From NCBI GenBank assembly GCA_013215295.1, contig JABSOZ010000020.1, positions 24,273-88,272 on the forward strand: DNA of 64,000 nucleotides. Reading direction: 5' to 3'. The notes below the pieces were generated by a model. The model made no database searches. It was given only the letters and a program-made list of their open reading frames with translations, and was not told where the DNA came from. The position numbers were made by a program, and so were the translations under genes. This stretch comes from Colwellia sp. (GTDB lineage: Bacteria; Pseudomonadota; Gammaproteobacteria; Enterobacterales; Alteromonadaceae). Shown here one piece after another: positions 39,165-46,688 of the stretch (position 1 is the first letter of the stretch; every line of letters begins with the position of its first letter).

Positions 39165-41572
39165 TATTCACTTCCTTTTAGAGAATGAATCACCGGCTTT
39201 TTAATAAACTGACGAAGCGGCAGATAACAGGCGAGCGATGAAAGCAACGATATCGCCCCCAAGGTGAGAATAAATAACGGCAAAAGATCTAAGCTTATAT
39301 AAGCACTTAATGTCTCACTAAAACCGAGATACAAAACCAATAACACAATAAAACTGACCGCTAAACCAATGCCTAAAGCGCCAGCATTATCCTTAAAGAC
39401 CAACTGAACAATGTCTTTACCTTTTGCACCAATCGCCATACGAGTGCCAATTTCAAAGCGACGCATTTGGCTTGAATAGTTAAGAATGCCGTACAAACCT
39501 AAACCCGATAATAATAGCGTTAAGATGGCTAGTACTAACGTTGTTACGGCAGTGGTTACAGAAGAAAATAATCGACGGTCTTTATATTCATCCAACGTAA
39601 TGAAGCTAAATAAACTTAGTTTTTTATCAACGATCTTCATTGCACTAATCATTTCATCACGGTTAAAAATTTGCCCTTGATGTTGCTCTATTAGCAACAT
39701 ATTTCTGGCTAAACTTGCTGGATAATAAAAGCGAGATTCTATTCTCTGTGTACCGGGCAGATTAATACTTTCGACAACACCAATGACTTCTACACCATTT
39801 TTAAATTTGAAGCCGATGGCACTACCATTTGGGGCTAATTTGTTGGCAAAAACATCATTAACTATCATCACACTTCTGTCGTCTTTAATATCTGCAGCAC
39901 TAAAATTTTCACCCTCAACAATCGCTTGTTTGAGCATGTTAAAATATTGGTCATCAATATCTTTCCCTAAGACGGTATAACGATGGTCTGTGGTCATAGC
40001 CGTTAGCGCCAAAGTTCCAAAACCTGTAGGTCGCATCGCTTGGCTGACATTTTTTACTTTCGGGTGGGCTAATAACTCAGCTTTAAGCGCTGTGACCTTC
40101 TGTGCTTTCAAGTCGCTTTCTGCATTCGGTAATGCCAAAACAACCGAGGTAATGTTATTCGTTTGATAACCCAAAGGTTGGTTGACTAATTCGATGGCGT
40201 CTTTATACAAAACAACATTAATAAAAACCAAGGCGGTAGCTGTCGCTATTTGACTGCTAATTAAGATGTTTCTCATACGCTTTGACACTTGAATTCCATT
40301 GCCTTTGCCACTCGATTGCAATGTTGAATTAAGCGCATGATAGTTAATCATTTTTAGGCATAAATGAGAGAAAACAACTGTGAGCAATACTAAGAGTAAA
40401 ATCGAAGCCGAAAAAGAAAAGGCACTGAGTTCAAGTTCATCAATACGTGGTAAAAAGTTTCCTAGATAATATTGTAAAACGCTGAAGCCAACAAAAATCA
40501 CAAACTGCGCGAGTAAAATCGCTGCAAACATTAATAGCCCAGTTTCGGCTAAAACGTTTCGAAATAACTGTGCTCTTGAAGCACCGACAGCAGCAGAAAT
40601 AGCCAGTTGTTGTTGACGCTCTACTGTACGTGAAACAAATAAATTGGCTATATTCGCACAGGCAATAAACAATAACCCTAGCGCCCCAATCAGTAATAAG
40701 TAAACACTGCGTTCTCCATCGCTAATGATAAAAGATTTTAACGATTTCGTTTTCAGTGCTATCGACCAACCTTTGAAAAATGCATGACCCGAAACCTCAT
40801 TTTGCCAATTCTCACTGACTAAAGTCGTCAAAATCTGATCATTTTGTTGCTTTGAATTTTCTGTATATTCTTCTTTAATTTTACCAACAAATATCAAACC
40901 GCCATCGTCATTTCCCCAACGTTTTCGTTCACGTTCACTGATAGAGTTGTAATCCCAAGGAAGATATAACTCTGTTTTAAAACCTGCTCCTGCTAATGGC
41001 GCTTCAATATTACTTTTGGCTAAGACACCGATAATAAGGTAACTATTTCCACCTAATGTCAGACTTTTTTCTAGCACATTAGCTTCACCATTAAACTTGT
41101 CTTGCCATGCTTCATAAGTTAAAACGGCGACAGGATTATAACTGTTCACTTTTTCACTTTCTTCAAAGCCCCTGCCAATTGCCATTTTTGCAGAGAACAA
41201 AGAAAACCATTGCGGCGTTATAAATGAGATAGCCACCATAGGTTCACTTGGCAATGAAGTAATGACACCGCCATCAACATACATTAAAACACTTTGTTCA
41301 AATAACGACTGCTCATTATATAAATGCATTAAGTTAGGGTAAGTGAATGCGCGGCCATCAATGGCATTTTCATTACTGATTAATTGATGTTCAACATGAT
41401 AAAGACGATCTTGATCAGGATAAGGTAATGGTTTTATTAACATGACATAAGCTAAAGTCAGCACACACAATAAAGCACCCAACGTTATGCCCATAGTAGA
41501 CACTACGCTGAACACAAAAATTGGTTTTTGCTTTAAGCTTAAATACGCTTGCTTGATTAAATAAATGTTCAT
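39164..41572 (-). CDS. Duplicated MacB/FtsX-type permease, array member 1 (first translated)
   Basis: 802 aa from the ATG at 41572. An ATG six bases earlier (41578) is too close to the AGGG ribosome site, and paralogues start at the later one. N-terminus MNIYLIKQAYLSLKQKP, the most different of the set; the shared motif reads LYLPWDYN; linker LNSTLQSSGKGNGIQVSK. The sequence before the start, GGGTAATGGAAATG, looks like a vestige of a TAATG junction, as if another permease once preceded it. It follows the ATPase gene after a 132-base gap. Confidence 0.87.
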   Translation of the reverse strand: MNIYLIKQAYLSLKQKPIFVFSVVSTMGITLGALLCVLTLAYVMLIKPLPYPDQDRLYHVEHQLISNENAIDGRAFTYPNLMHLYNEQSLFEQSVLMYVDGGVITSLPSEPMVAISFITPQWFSLFSAKMAIGRGFEESEKVNSYNPVAVLTYEAWQDKFNGEANVLEKSLTLGGNSYLIIGVLAKSNIEAPLAGAGFKTELYLPWDYNSISERERKRWGNDDGGLIFVGKIKEEYTENSKQQNDQILTTLVSENWQNEVSGHAFFKGWSIALKTKSLKSFIISDGERSVYLLLIGALGLLFIACANIANLFVSRTVERQQQLAISAAVGASRAQLFRNVLAETGLLMFAAILLAQFVIFVGFSVLQYYLGNFLPRIDELELSAFSFSASILLLVLLTVVFSHLCLKMINYHALNSTLQSSGKGNGIQVSKRMRNILISSQIATATALVFINVVLYKDAIELVNQPLGYQTNNITSVVLALPNAESDLKAQKVTALKAELLAHPKVKNVSQAMRPTGFGTLALTAMTTDHRYTVLGKDIDDQYFNMLKQAIVEGENFSAADIKDDRSVMIVNDVFANKLAPNGSAIGFKFKNGVEVIGVVESINLPGTQRIESRFYYPASLARNMLLIEQHQGQIFNRDEMISAMKIVDKKLSLFSFITLDEYKDRRLFSSVTTAVTTLVLAILTLLLSGLGLYGILNYSSQMRRFEIGTRMAIGAKGKDIVQLVFKDNAGALGIGLAVSFIVLLVLYLGFSETLSAYISLDLLPLFILTLGAISLLSSLACYLPLRQFIKKPVIHSLKGSE

Positions 41573-41600
41573 TTCCATTACCCTATAATCTGACCGTCAC

Positions 41601-41671
41601 CCTGAATACTATTCAGGATTATTTCTTTCCTTCACTATTTAGCACCTTGGCGAACTGAAATATGTTCAGTT
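41601..41671. repeat. Two CTGAA-N5-TTCAG palindromes in the ATPase-permease gap
   Basis: CCTGAAT/ATTCAGG (41601-41607 / 41611-41617) and AACTGAA/TTCAGTT (41653-41659 / 41665-41671), each a 7-bp stem. Together with the copy at 31793 these mark the only two longer gaps downstream of the ATPase gene. They may be inserted repeats or mRNA hairpins that adjust permease output relative to the ATPase. Confidence 0.55.
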
Positions 41672-41704
41672 TTAACAAGGCTATTTCATGCTAATTTTAG
41701 TGAA

Positions 41705-42409
41705 TTAACTCGCTATTTTTATACTCGGTGCCTGTAAAATAGCGCCATCAAGAAGCTGTACTTTAGTACGCGCCATATCTGCATAGCGTGGGTCATGCGT
41801 TACCATGCAAATAGTTGTGCCCGCTTTGTTTAATTGGTCAAGTACTTCCATAACTTGGTCAGCACTTTTTGAATCAAGGTTACCTGTAGGTTCATCGACT
41901 AATAACACAGCAGGATTTGCAACGAGAGCACGCGCAATTGCAACACGTTGCTGTTGTCCGCCAGAGAGTTGATTGGGTTTATGACTAATTCGATGTGATA
42001 GACCAACTTTTTCTAAACATTCAATTACACGTTTTTTTATGGTCGCACTATTGGGTTTATCGGCATGGTAGCGTAATGGCAGCGCAACGTTATCGAAAAC
42101 TGAAAGTTCGTCAATTAAATTAAATGACTGAAAGATAAAGCCTATTTTTGCATTTCTTACATCTGCAGCTTGATCAAGCGATAAATCCGTTACATTGACA
42201 CCTTCAATATAGTACTCACCACTGCTGCTCACGTCCAATAGGCCCATAATCGACAAAAGAGTCGACTTTCCACAACCTGAAGGACCTGATATTGCGACGT
42301 AATCACCCTGGTTAATCGTTAAATTAATCGACTTCAGTGCATGTGTTTCAAGCTCTTCCGTTTCAAAAAATTTTCCAATGTTGTTAAGTGTTAAAATTGC
42401 TGTACTCAT
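41705..42409 (-). CDS. MacB/LolD-type ABC transporter ATP-binding protein (module A)
   Basis: 234 aa from the ATG at 42409; an ATG at 42415 lies only one base after AAGGA. Numbered from 42415, Walker A GPSGCGKS is at 44-51, Q-loop Q96, signature LSGGQ at 150-154 and Walker B LLVDEP at 171-176, so it is a complete active site. It belongs to the LolD/MacB ATPase group that drives mechanotransmission rather than classical transport. It is the only ATPase of the 11-gene operon and must serve all nine permeases. Confidence 0.9.
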   Translation of the reverse strand: MSTAILTLNNIGKFFETEELETHALKSINLTINQGDYVAISGPSGCGKSTLLSIMGLLDVSSSGEYYIEGVNVTDLSLDQAADVRNAKIGFIFQSFNLIDELSVFDNVALPLRYHADKPNSATIKKRVIECLEKVGLSHRISHKPNQLSGGQQQRVAIARALVANPAVLLVDEPTGNLDSKSADQVMEVLDQLNKAGTTICMVTHDPRYADMARTKVQLLDGAILQAPSIKIAS

Positions 42410-42448
42410 TTTCATTTCCTTTTTAGTATTATTTAATCATCACTAACG

Positions 42449-43696
42449 TTATAAAATAGTGATTTGTGGCGTTTTATAATTACTTAAATCTGAAATAATA
42501 AATTGGTCGCCTAATTTCGCGCCAGACTTTATTTCAATAAATCTTCCTGTTTTTTCTCCAAAATTAATGGCGACTCTTGTAGCTTCCGACATATCGTTGT
42601 TTAACTGATACAGGACTGTTTCACTCTGCGACCTTACATTTGCAGGTCGGTCCAAATAATAAATATTTTTTAGAATTTTAGCCGTGATAACCGCATCAAT
42701 ATTCTGCTCTGGCCTTGCACTTGAGGGTAGTTTTCCTGGGAATGATATTTCAACTTCTACGGTGTTTTGGTCAACAATAGGGTCAATGCGCACAACTTTA
42801 CCCATAATGGTTTCTTGTCGAGTATCAACCAACACATTTTGTCCAACTTTAACGAGTTGAACCTTATTTTGTGGTACCCGGATCAGTGCAATAAGTTCGG
42901 TAACACTGCCAATTAACGCGACTTCTTGACCCGGAGATAAGCTTTGACCCAATTTTACAGATAAGCGTTGTAATACCCCGTCAAAACCAGCCTTTACCAC
43001 TAATTTACTGTTGCGATTTTTAGCGATAGTCAATCTTTGTTCAACTTGTTTTATGCGTTCTAGTTGAATATTTATGGCTTCTTTATGTACTTCACTTAGT
43101 TGCTCATTACGCTCTTTGAAAATAGCGATTCGCTCTTTTAATTGCTCTTCTCGTAAAATACTTTCTTGATAGTCTATTTGTTTCACAATACCGCTTTTTA
43201 CTAATTTGTTTTGTGCGGTTAATGTTAAACGAGCCCCTTTATGCTGGGATACCAGTTCTAAATAACTTGATTTCTCGGTGAGTATTTCACGTCTTTGGTT
43301 TAATTTTAGTTGGCGTAAATTTGCTTTTGATTCAGCCAATGAATATTCGGCACTTTGCACTTGTTGTTGTAATTCAGGATTAGCTAGTTTTACGATGATG
43401 CTTTCTTTGGTAACTGTTGCACCTGGCTTTAATACGATTTCTTCTACTGTTGCTTGTGTTAACGTGGTAATGAGTTGCAACTTATCTGACGTCAACTTGC
43501 CATATCCTTCAACAGTAACGTCGATGTCTCCTTGCTTTACTGTCGCAAGTAACAGGTCTTTTCTCGCTAAACTGACATTATTAAGTGAAGCTTTTGCATA
43601 ATTTACCAAGATGATAACAACCAATACAGCAATAGTGATTATTACGCCTTTGTTAGATAACAGTGTTTTTTTAGGCTTCTGTTTTACAATATCCAC
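42449..43696 (-). CDS. HlyD/MacA-type periplasmic adaptor protein (module A)
   Basis: 415 aa. One N-terminal membrane helix (about 17-35), then biotinyl-lipoyl halves around a long coiled coil (about 105-235), beta-barrel and membrane-proximal domains. In a MacAB-type machine it would link the permease to an outer-membrane channel; no TolC gene is in the window. First gene of the operon, 33-40 bases before the ATPase, behind a sigma-54-type promoter. It is a clear paralogue in layout of the adaptor at 50297. Confidence 0.88.
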   Translation of the reverse strand: MDIVKQKPKKTLLSNKGVIITIAVLVVIILVNYAKASLNNVSLARKDLLLATVKQGDIDVTVEGYGKLTSDKLQLITTLTQATVEEIVLKPGATVTKESIIVKLANPELQQQVQSAEYSLAESKANLRQLKLNQRREILTEKSSYLELVSQHKGARLTLTAQNKLVKSGIVKQIDYQESILREEQLKERIAIFKERNEQLSEVHKEAINIQLERIKQVEQRLTIAKNRNSKLVVKAGFDGVLQRLSVKLGQSLSPGQEVALIGSVTELIALIRVPQNKVQLVKVGQNVLVDTRQETIMGKVVRIDPIVDQNTVEVEISFPGKLPSSARPEQNIDAVITAKILKNIYYLDRPANVRSQSETVLYQLNNDMSEATRVAINFGEKTGRFIEIKSGAKLGDQFIISDLSNYKTPQITIL

Positions 43697-43743
43697 ATTA
43701 TTCTCTTAATTGTTGCTTAAACGTTATTCTATACATGTTGATA

Positions 43744-43761
43744 TAGCGATTTTCGTGCCAA
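43744..43761 (-). promoter_or_regulatory. Sigma-54 (-24/-12) promoter of module A operon
   Basis: Read on the minus strand: TTGGCACG (43761-43754), AAAA, TCGCTA (43749-43744). The -24 box is perfect, the -12 GC is in the right register, and the spacing is correct. The expected start of transcription is near 43734, about 37 bases before the adaptor ATG. The NtrC-type regulator encoded at 46675 is the obvious activator. Confidence 0.72.
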
Positions 43762-43818
43762 CAATATTTATCAATAAAATCAATAATATAAGATATGTCA
43801 GCATTCATATTTTCGTAC

Positions 43819-43836
43819 TAGTTCGATAATGAACTA
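43819..43836. promoter_or_regulatory. 18-bp palindrome TAGTTC-N6-GAACTA
   Basis: TAGTTC 43819-43824, GAACTA 43831-43836. It lies 58-75 bases upstream of the module A sigma-54 promoter and about 100 bases upstream of the divergent cytochrome b561 gene. Candidate enhancer for an NtrC-type regulator; related GTTC-N6-GAAC copies occur at 45351 and 45374. Confidence 0.45.
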
Positions 43837-43936
43837 AAAATATTTCATTATTGATACCAAAAATGTATTGATTCCTTTTTACTTAATAATTTGTAGCTAT
43901 TACAATTAATGCTTTAATTCTATTTGAGATAGACTC

Positions 43937-44629
43937 TTGCCTAAACATGTTCTAATTTGGGATTTACCTTTACGAATTTTTCACTGGCTATTCGCCTGCA
44001 CCGTTATTGCTTCTTGGTACACTTCTGATCAAGATAACGATTTGATTGATGTGCATATGAAACTGGGTTATTTCGCCTTAGGTTTACTTGTTTTCAGAAT
44101 TTTATGGGGATTCGTCGGCACTAAACACTCACGGTTTAGTGCTTTTTTCCCTACAGCTACTCGTCTTCGTTTGTACATTGAAGATTTAAAAAATAATCAA
44201 GTTAAAAGCACGGCAGGTCATAATCCATTAGGAAGTTTGATGGTTTTTTTGATGATCTTGCTAATAAGCTTACAGGCAATTAGCGGTTTATTTATTAATG
44301 ACGATGTATTTTCATCTGGGCCTTACTACGATAGTGTCAGCAAAGAGCTTGAGCAGTTCATGTTTTTTTTACATCACAATGTTTTTGATTTTATGATTGC
44401 TGCCATTGTTATGCACCTTCTAGCTATTGCATATTATGTACGCGTTAAAAAACAGTTATTAATTATCCCCATGATCACCGGTAAGAAACCAGAAAACTTA
44501 GTAAAAATTACTGACAAGATTAAACATTCCAAGATTTTTTTAGCGGTTTTATTAGTGATAGCCATTACAGCATTTATATATTGGTTGGTGGTGGTGAATG
44601 CACCGGTAATTGAAGAGTATTATTATTAA
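43937..44629 (+). CDS. Cytochrome b561-type membrane protein
   Basis: 230 aa. Four or five helices with haem-ligand histidines: H16 (RIFHWLF), H40, and H135/H136 with H149 in the later helices. Matches the cytochrome b561 / Ni-Fe hydrogenase b-type family that moves electrons between the quinone pool and periplasmic c-type cytochromes. The start is a TTG; no in-frame ATG would keep the first helix. Convergent with a cytochrome c' gene, a pairing I recall from other gammaproteobacteria, and the likely redox partner. Confidence 0.8.
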   Translation: MPKHVLIWDLPLRIFHWLFACTVIASWYTSDQDNDLIDVHMKLGYFALGLLVFRILWGFVGTKHSRFSAFFPTATRLRLYIEDLKNNQVKSTAGHNPLGSLMVFLMILLISLQAISGLFINDDVFSSGPYYDSVSKELEQFMFFLHHNVFDFMIAAIVMHLLAIAYYVRVKKQLLIIPMITGKKPENLVKITDKIKHSKIFLAVLLVIAITAFIYWLVVVNAPVIEEYYY

Positions 44630-44656
44630 TGCTACGTTTGTTGTTTTCTGAAATTC

Positions 44657-44683
44657 CAGCCTTATCTTCTATAGTTAAGGCTG
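44657..44683. terminator. Hairpin between convergent cytochrome genes
   Basis: CAGCCTTA (44657-44664) pairs with TAAGGCTG (44676-44683). It lies between the stops of the b561 and c' genes. No clear U-tract. Confidence 0.45.
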
Positions 44684-44743
44684 AAGTACACTTGAGCGGT
44701 TAGTCTATAAAATGATTATCGTTCATCACTAACCTATCTCACT

Positions 44744-45214
44744 TTATTCTGCTTTAAAATCATCGTGACAACCGCCGCATGTTTTACCAACACCGCCAAT
44801 TGCTTTTTTCATCAAGCCTTCCTTTCCGCTTAAAGCTGCTTTTTGTAAATTTGCTGAGGCTTTCGTTAAGTCTTTAATGCGTTTTGCGAAATCATCTGGT
44901 TGCGACCAAATTTTATCTAACGCTTCAGTTTCAACTTTATGCGCTGAAGTATCAGTGCGCGTATAATCTGCAATCATCTTTGATAACTGATTAATCCGTA
45001 AAGCGTGCTTACCCACTTTTTCTGCATCGAAAGGTATTTTACCTCTAGCCATGCCACCTAATGGTCCCATATTGCTACTAAGCAAACTGAAAATGGATTG
45101 ACGTAAATCAGTAGCTTTCTGTGCATGTTTCATTGATTTTGCCGAATTAGCCATCGCACCTGCAGCTAGTACAGTAATAACACTCGCTAATGCGACTTTT
45201 GTAAATAATTTCAT
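44744..45214 (-). CDS. Cytochrome c' (class II c-type cytochrome)
   Basis: 156 aa. Signal peptide (1-22), four-helix-bundle pattern, and the single haem motif C-G-G-C-H near the C-terminus (KTCGGCHDDF), the position typical of cytochrome c'. Periplasmic. The family binds NO and CO or shuttles electrons. Upstream, two GTTC-N6-GAAC palindromes lie 137-173 bases before the ATG. Confidence 0.85.
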   Translation of the reverse strand: MKLFTKVALASVITVLAAGAMANSAKSMKHAQKATDLRQSIFSLLSSNMGPLGGMARGKIPFDAEKVGKHALRINQLSKMIADYTRTDTSAHKVETEALDKIWSQPDDFAKRIKDLTKASANLQKAALSGKEGLMKKAIGGVGKTCGGCHDDFKAE

Positions 45215-45350
45215 TTGAACTCTTAATCCTTTTATGTATTTTTTTACTATATCAAAACTTTGACCGTTAACAAAAATTTATCATATTTCTATTTGCTCAT
45301 ATTGTTACAAATAGTTTCAACTGCGTTTGTAAAAGGTCTTCAAGTACACG

Positions 45351-45387
45351 GTTCATTTTCGAACTATATAAAAGTTCAAAAACGAAC
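45351..45387. promoter_or_regulatory. Pair of GTTC-N6-GAAC palindromes
   Basis: GTTCATTTTCGAAC (45351-45364) and GTTCAAAAACGAAC (45374-45387), 23 bases apart. They sit upstream of cytochrome c' and just beyond the 3' end of the sensor kinase gene. Likely binding sites of one dimeric regulator. Confidence 0.5.
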
Positions 45388-45398
45388 TGCGCTTCAGC

Positions 45399-46688
45399 CT
45401 ATGACTTTGCTGGCTTAGGGAGTATCATCATGATGGTAACACCTTGCTGAGTGGAATTATTGTCGTCGTTGTTATGCAACTCCATCACCCCGTGATGTTG
45501 CTCTATAATGTTACGACAAAAACTCAATCCGATGCCTTGTCCTTGTGGTTTTGTTGAATAGAGTGGTACAAATAAATTATTCAAATTACTAAAACCATGG
45601 CCATTATCGACGACCTCAATAATGTAATATTGGTCTTGAAGGGCTAGCGAGACACTTATTTCAGTAGCACCAGCCTCTTTAGCGTTTTTGAATAAATTAA
45701 TGAAAATCTGTTCTATAAACTCACCATCAGCCCAAAATTTATCAATACTCGCATTAAGGGTAATATCCACTTCCGAAAACAAACCAGCAACAGATTTTAC
45801 AACTTGCTTCACTGATAACCACTGACAATTAATTTGAAGTTGTTGAGAAATCGAAGAATAGCGGTTTACGAACGATTGTAGGTGCAAGCAACGTTCTGTG
45901 ATCACACCCAGTATCATTTTGTCTCGTTCATTATTTGTCTTATCAGCCAAAGTCTCAGCCATCGATGAAACCGGTGTTAATGAGTTGCGAATTTCATGGC
46001 CTAATACTCGAATAATTTGTTGCCATGCATTGAGTTGGCTTTCTCTTAGCGCCGGCTCAATATCAATAAACACAAGTAATTGATGATTCTCTCCATCATC
46101 AATAAATTCACTATGACGTATCTGCCAACGGTTTTGCTTAGCTTGATCAATAAATTGCCAGTGTCCGTCACTGTAATGTAAACCGAGTAAATCCGCCGTG
46201 GCATGGCGAAACATTTGCCAAGGCTGCTTAAACAAATAATAGAAAGCTTCGTTACCAAGCGTAAGCTGCTGCTTTTCATTGAATATCAAGACTGGTGTGT
46301 CTAACTGAGAGATCAGTTGATAAACCAAAAAAGCCTGCTGATCGTAATGAGATTTCTGCGTCTGTAATTTTTCACTGAGTTGTTTCAACTGCTGATGAAA
46401 TTCACTCACTTTGCCCTCAGGAAAAGCCGATTTGCCAAATTGATTATAATCTTCTTGATTAATCGCGTCTAAATGCAGTGAAGCGCGAGTAAATGATTTC
46501 ATTATGCGCTGCTTTACTGACAAAATATATCCGATAAAAACAATCAATAATGTTAAATCAATAATGATAATCCATTGCCATTTTACCGTTAAAAGCCATG
46601 CGACATAACCAGTTAACAATAAAATTATACTACACAGTATAGCGAGCTTGGCTTGTATAAAGCCTTCTAGAGAATTAGTTTTTAGCAA
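45399..46688 (-). CDS. Sensor histidine kinase of the NtrB/PAS type (module A)
   Basis: 429 aa. Two membrane helices (about 15-33 and 38-56) with almost no periplasmic loop, a HAMP/PAS-like middle, and phospho-acceptor H231 in LGHEIRNSLTP. An ATP-binding domain follows (N-box NLFKNAKEAG, DNGHGF, GIGLSFC). It overlaps the end of the upstream regulator gene by 14 bases. Orthologous in layout to the kinase at 56301. The tiny loop implies sensing within the membrane or through contact with the transporter. Confidence 0.88.
   Translation of the reverse strand: MLKTNSLEGFIQAKLAILCSIILLLTGYVAWLLTVKWQWIIIIDLTLLIVFIGYILSVKQRIMKSFTRASLHLDAINQEDYNQFGKSAFPEGKVSEFHQQLKQLSEKLQTQKSHYDQQAFLVYQLISQLDTPVLIFNEKQQLTLGNEAFYYLFKQPWQMFRHATADLLGLHYSDGHWQFIDQAKQNRWQIRHSEFIDDGENHQLLVFIDIEPALRESQLNAWQQIIRVLGHEIRNSLTPVSSMAETLADKTNNERDKMILGVITERCLHLQSFVNRYSSISQQLQINCQWLSVKQVVKSVAGLFSEVDITLNASIDKFWADGEFIEQIFINLFKNAKEAGATEISVSLALQDQYYIIEVVDNGHGFSNLNNLFVPLYSTKPQGQGIGLSFCRNIIEQHHGVMELHNNDDNNSTQQGVTIMMILPKPAKS

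Larger units (their letters stand above)
19523..41572 (-). repeat. Tandem array of nine paralogous MacB/FtsX-type permease genes
   Basis: Nine ~800-codon genes in one direction, each ending where the next begins. All have the same plan: helix 1 at about 20-42, a MacB-type periplasmic domain, three helices (about 285-405), a linker with L(Q)xSGKGxxxQ, then helix, second periplasmic domain and three helices. That is two MacB-like halves fused, so one polypeptide equals a MacB dimer core. This matches the duplicated-permease ('ADOP') type known as expanded families in Acidobacteria. The first ~60 and last ~50 residues are nearly constant and the periplasmic parts vary. Confidence 0.9.

Noticed and set aside
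19523..41572. Array as an assembly duplication artefact or a phage/toxin repeat locus
   Set aside because: The nine genes are diverged throughout their centres, all are intact, and every junction is maintained. Neither artefact nor decayed repeats would look so.
43819..45387. GTTC-N6-GAAC palindromes as LexA (SOS) boxes
   Set aside because: Known LexA boxes are CTGT-N8-ACAG, GAAC-N4-GTTC or GTTC-N7-GTTC; the orientation and spacing here do not fit and no SOS gene is adjacent.
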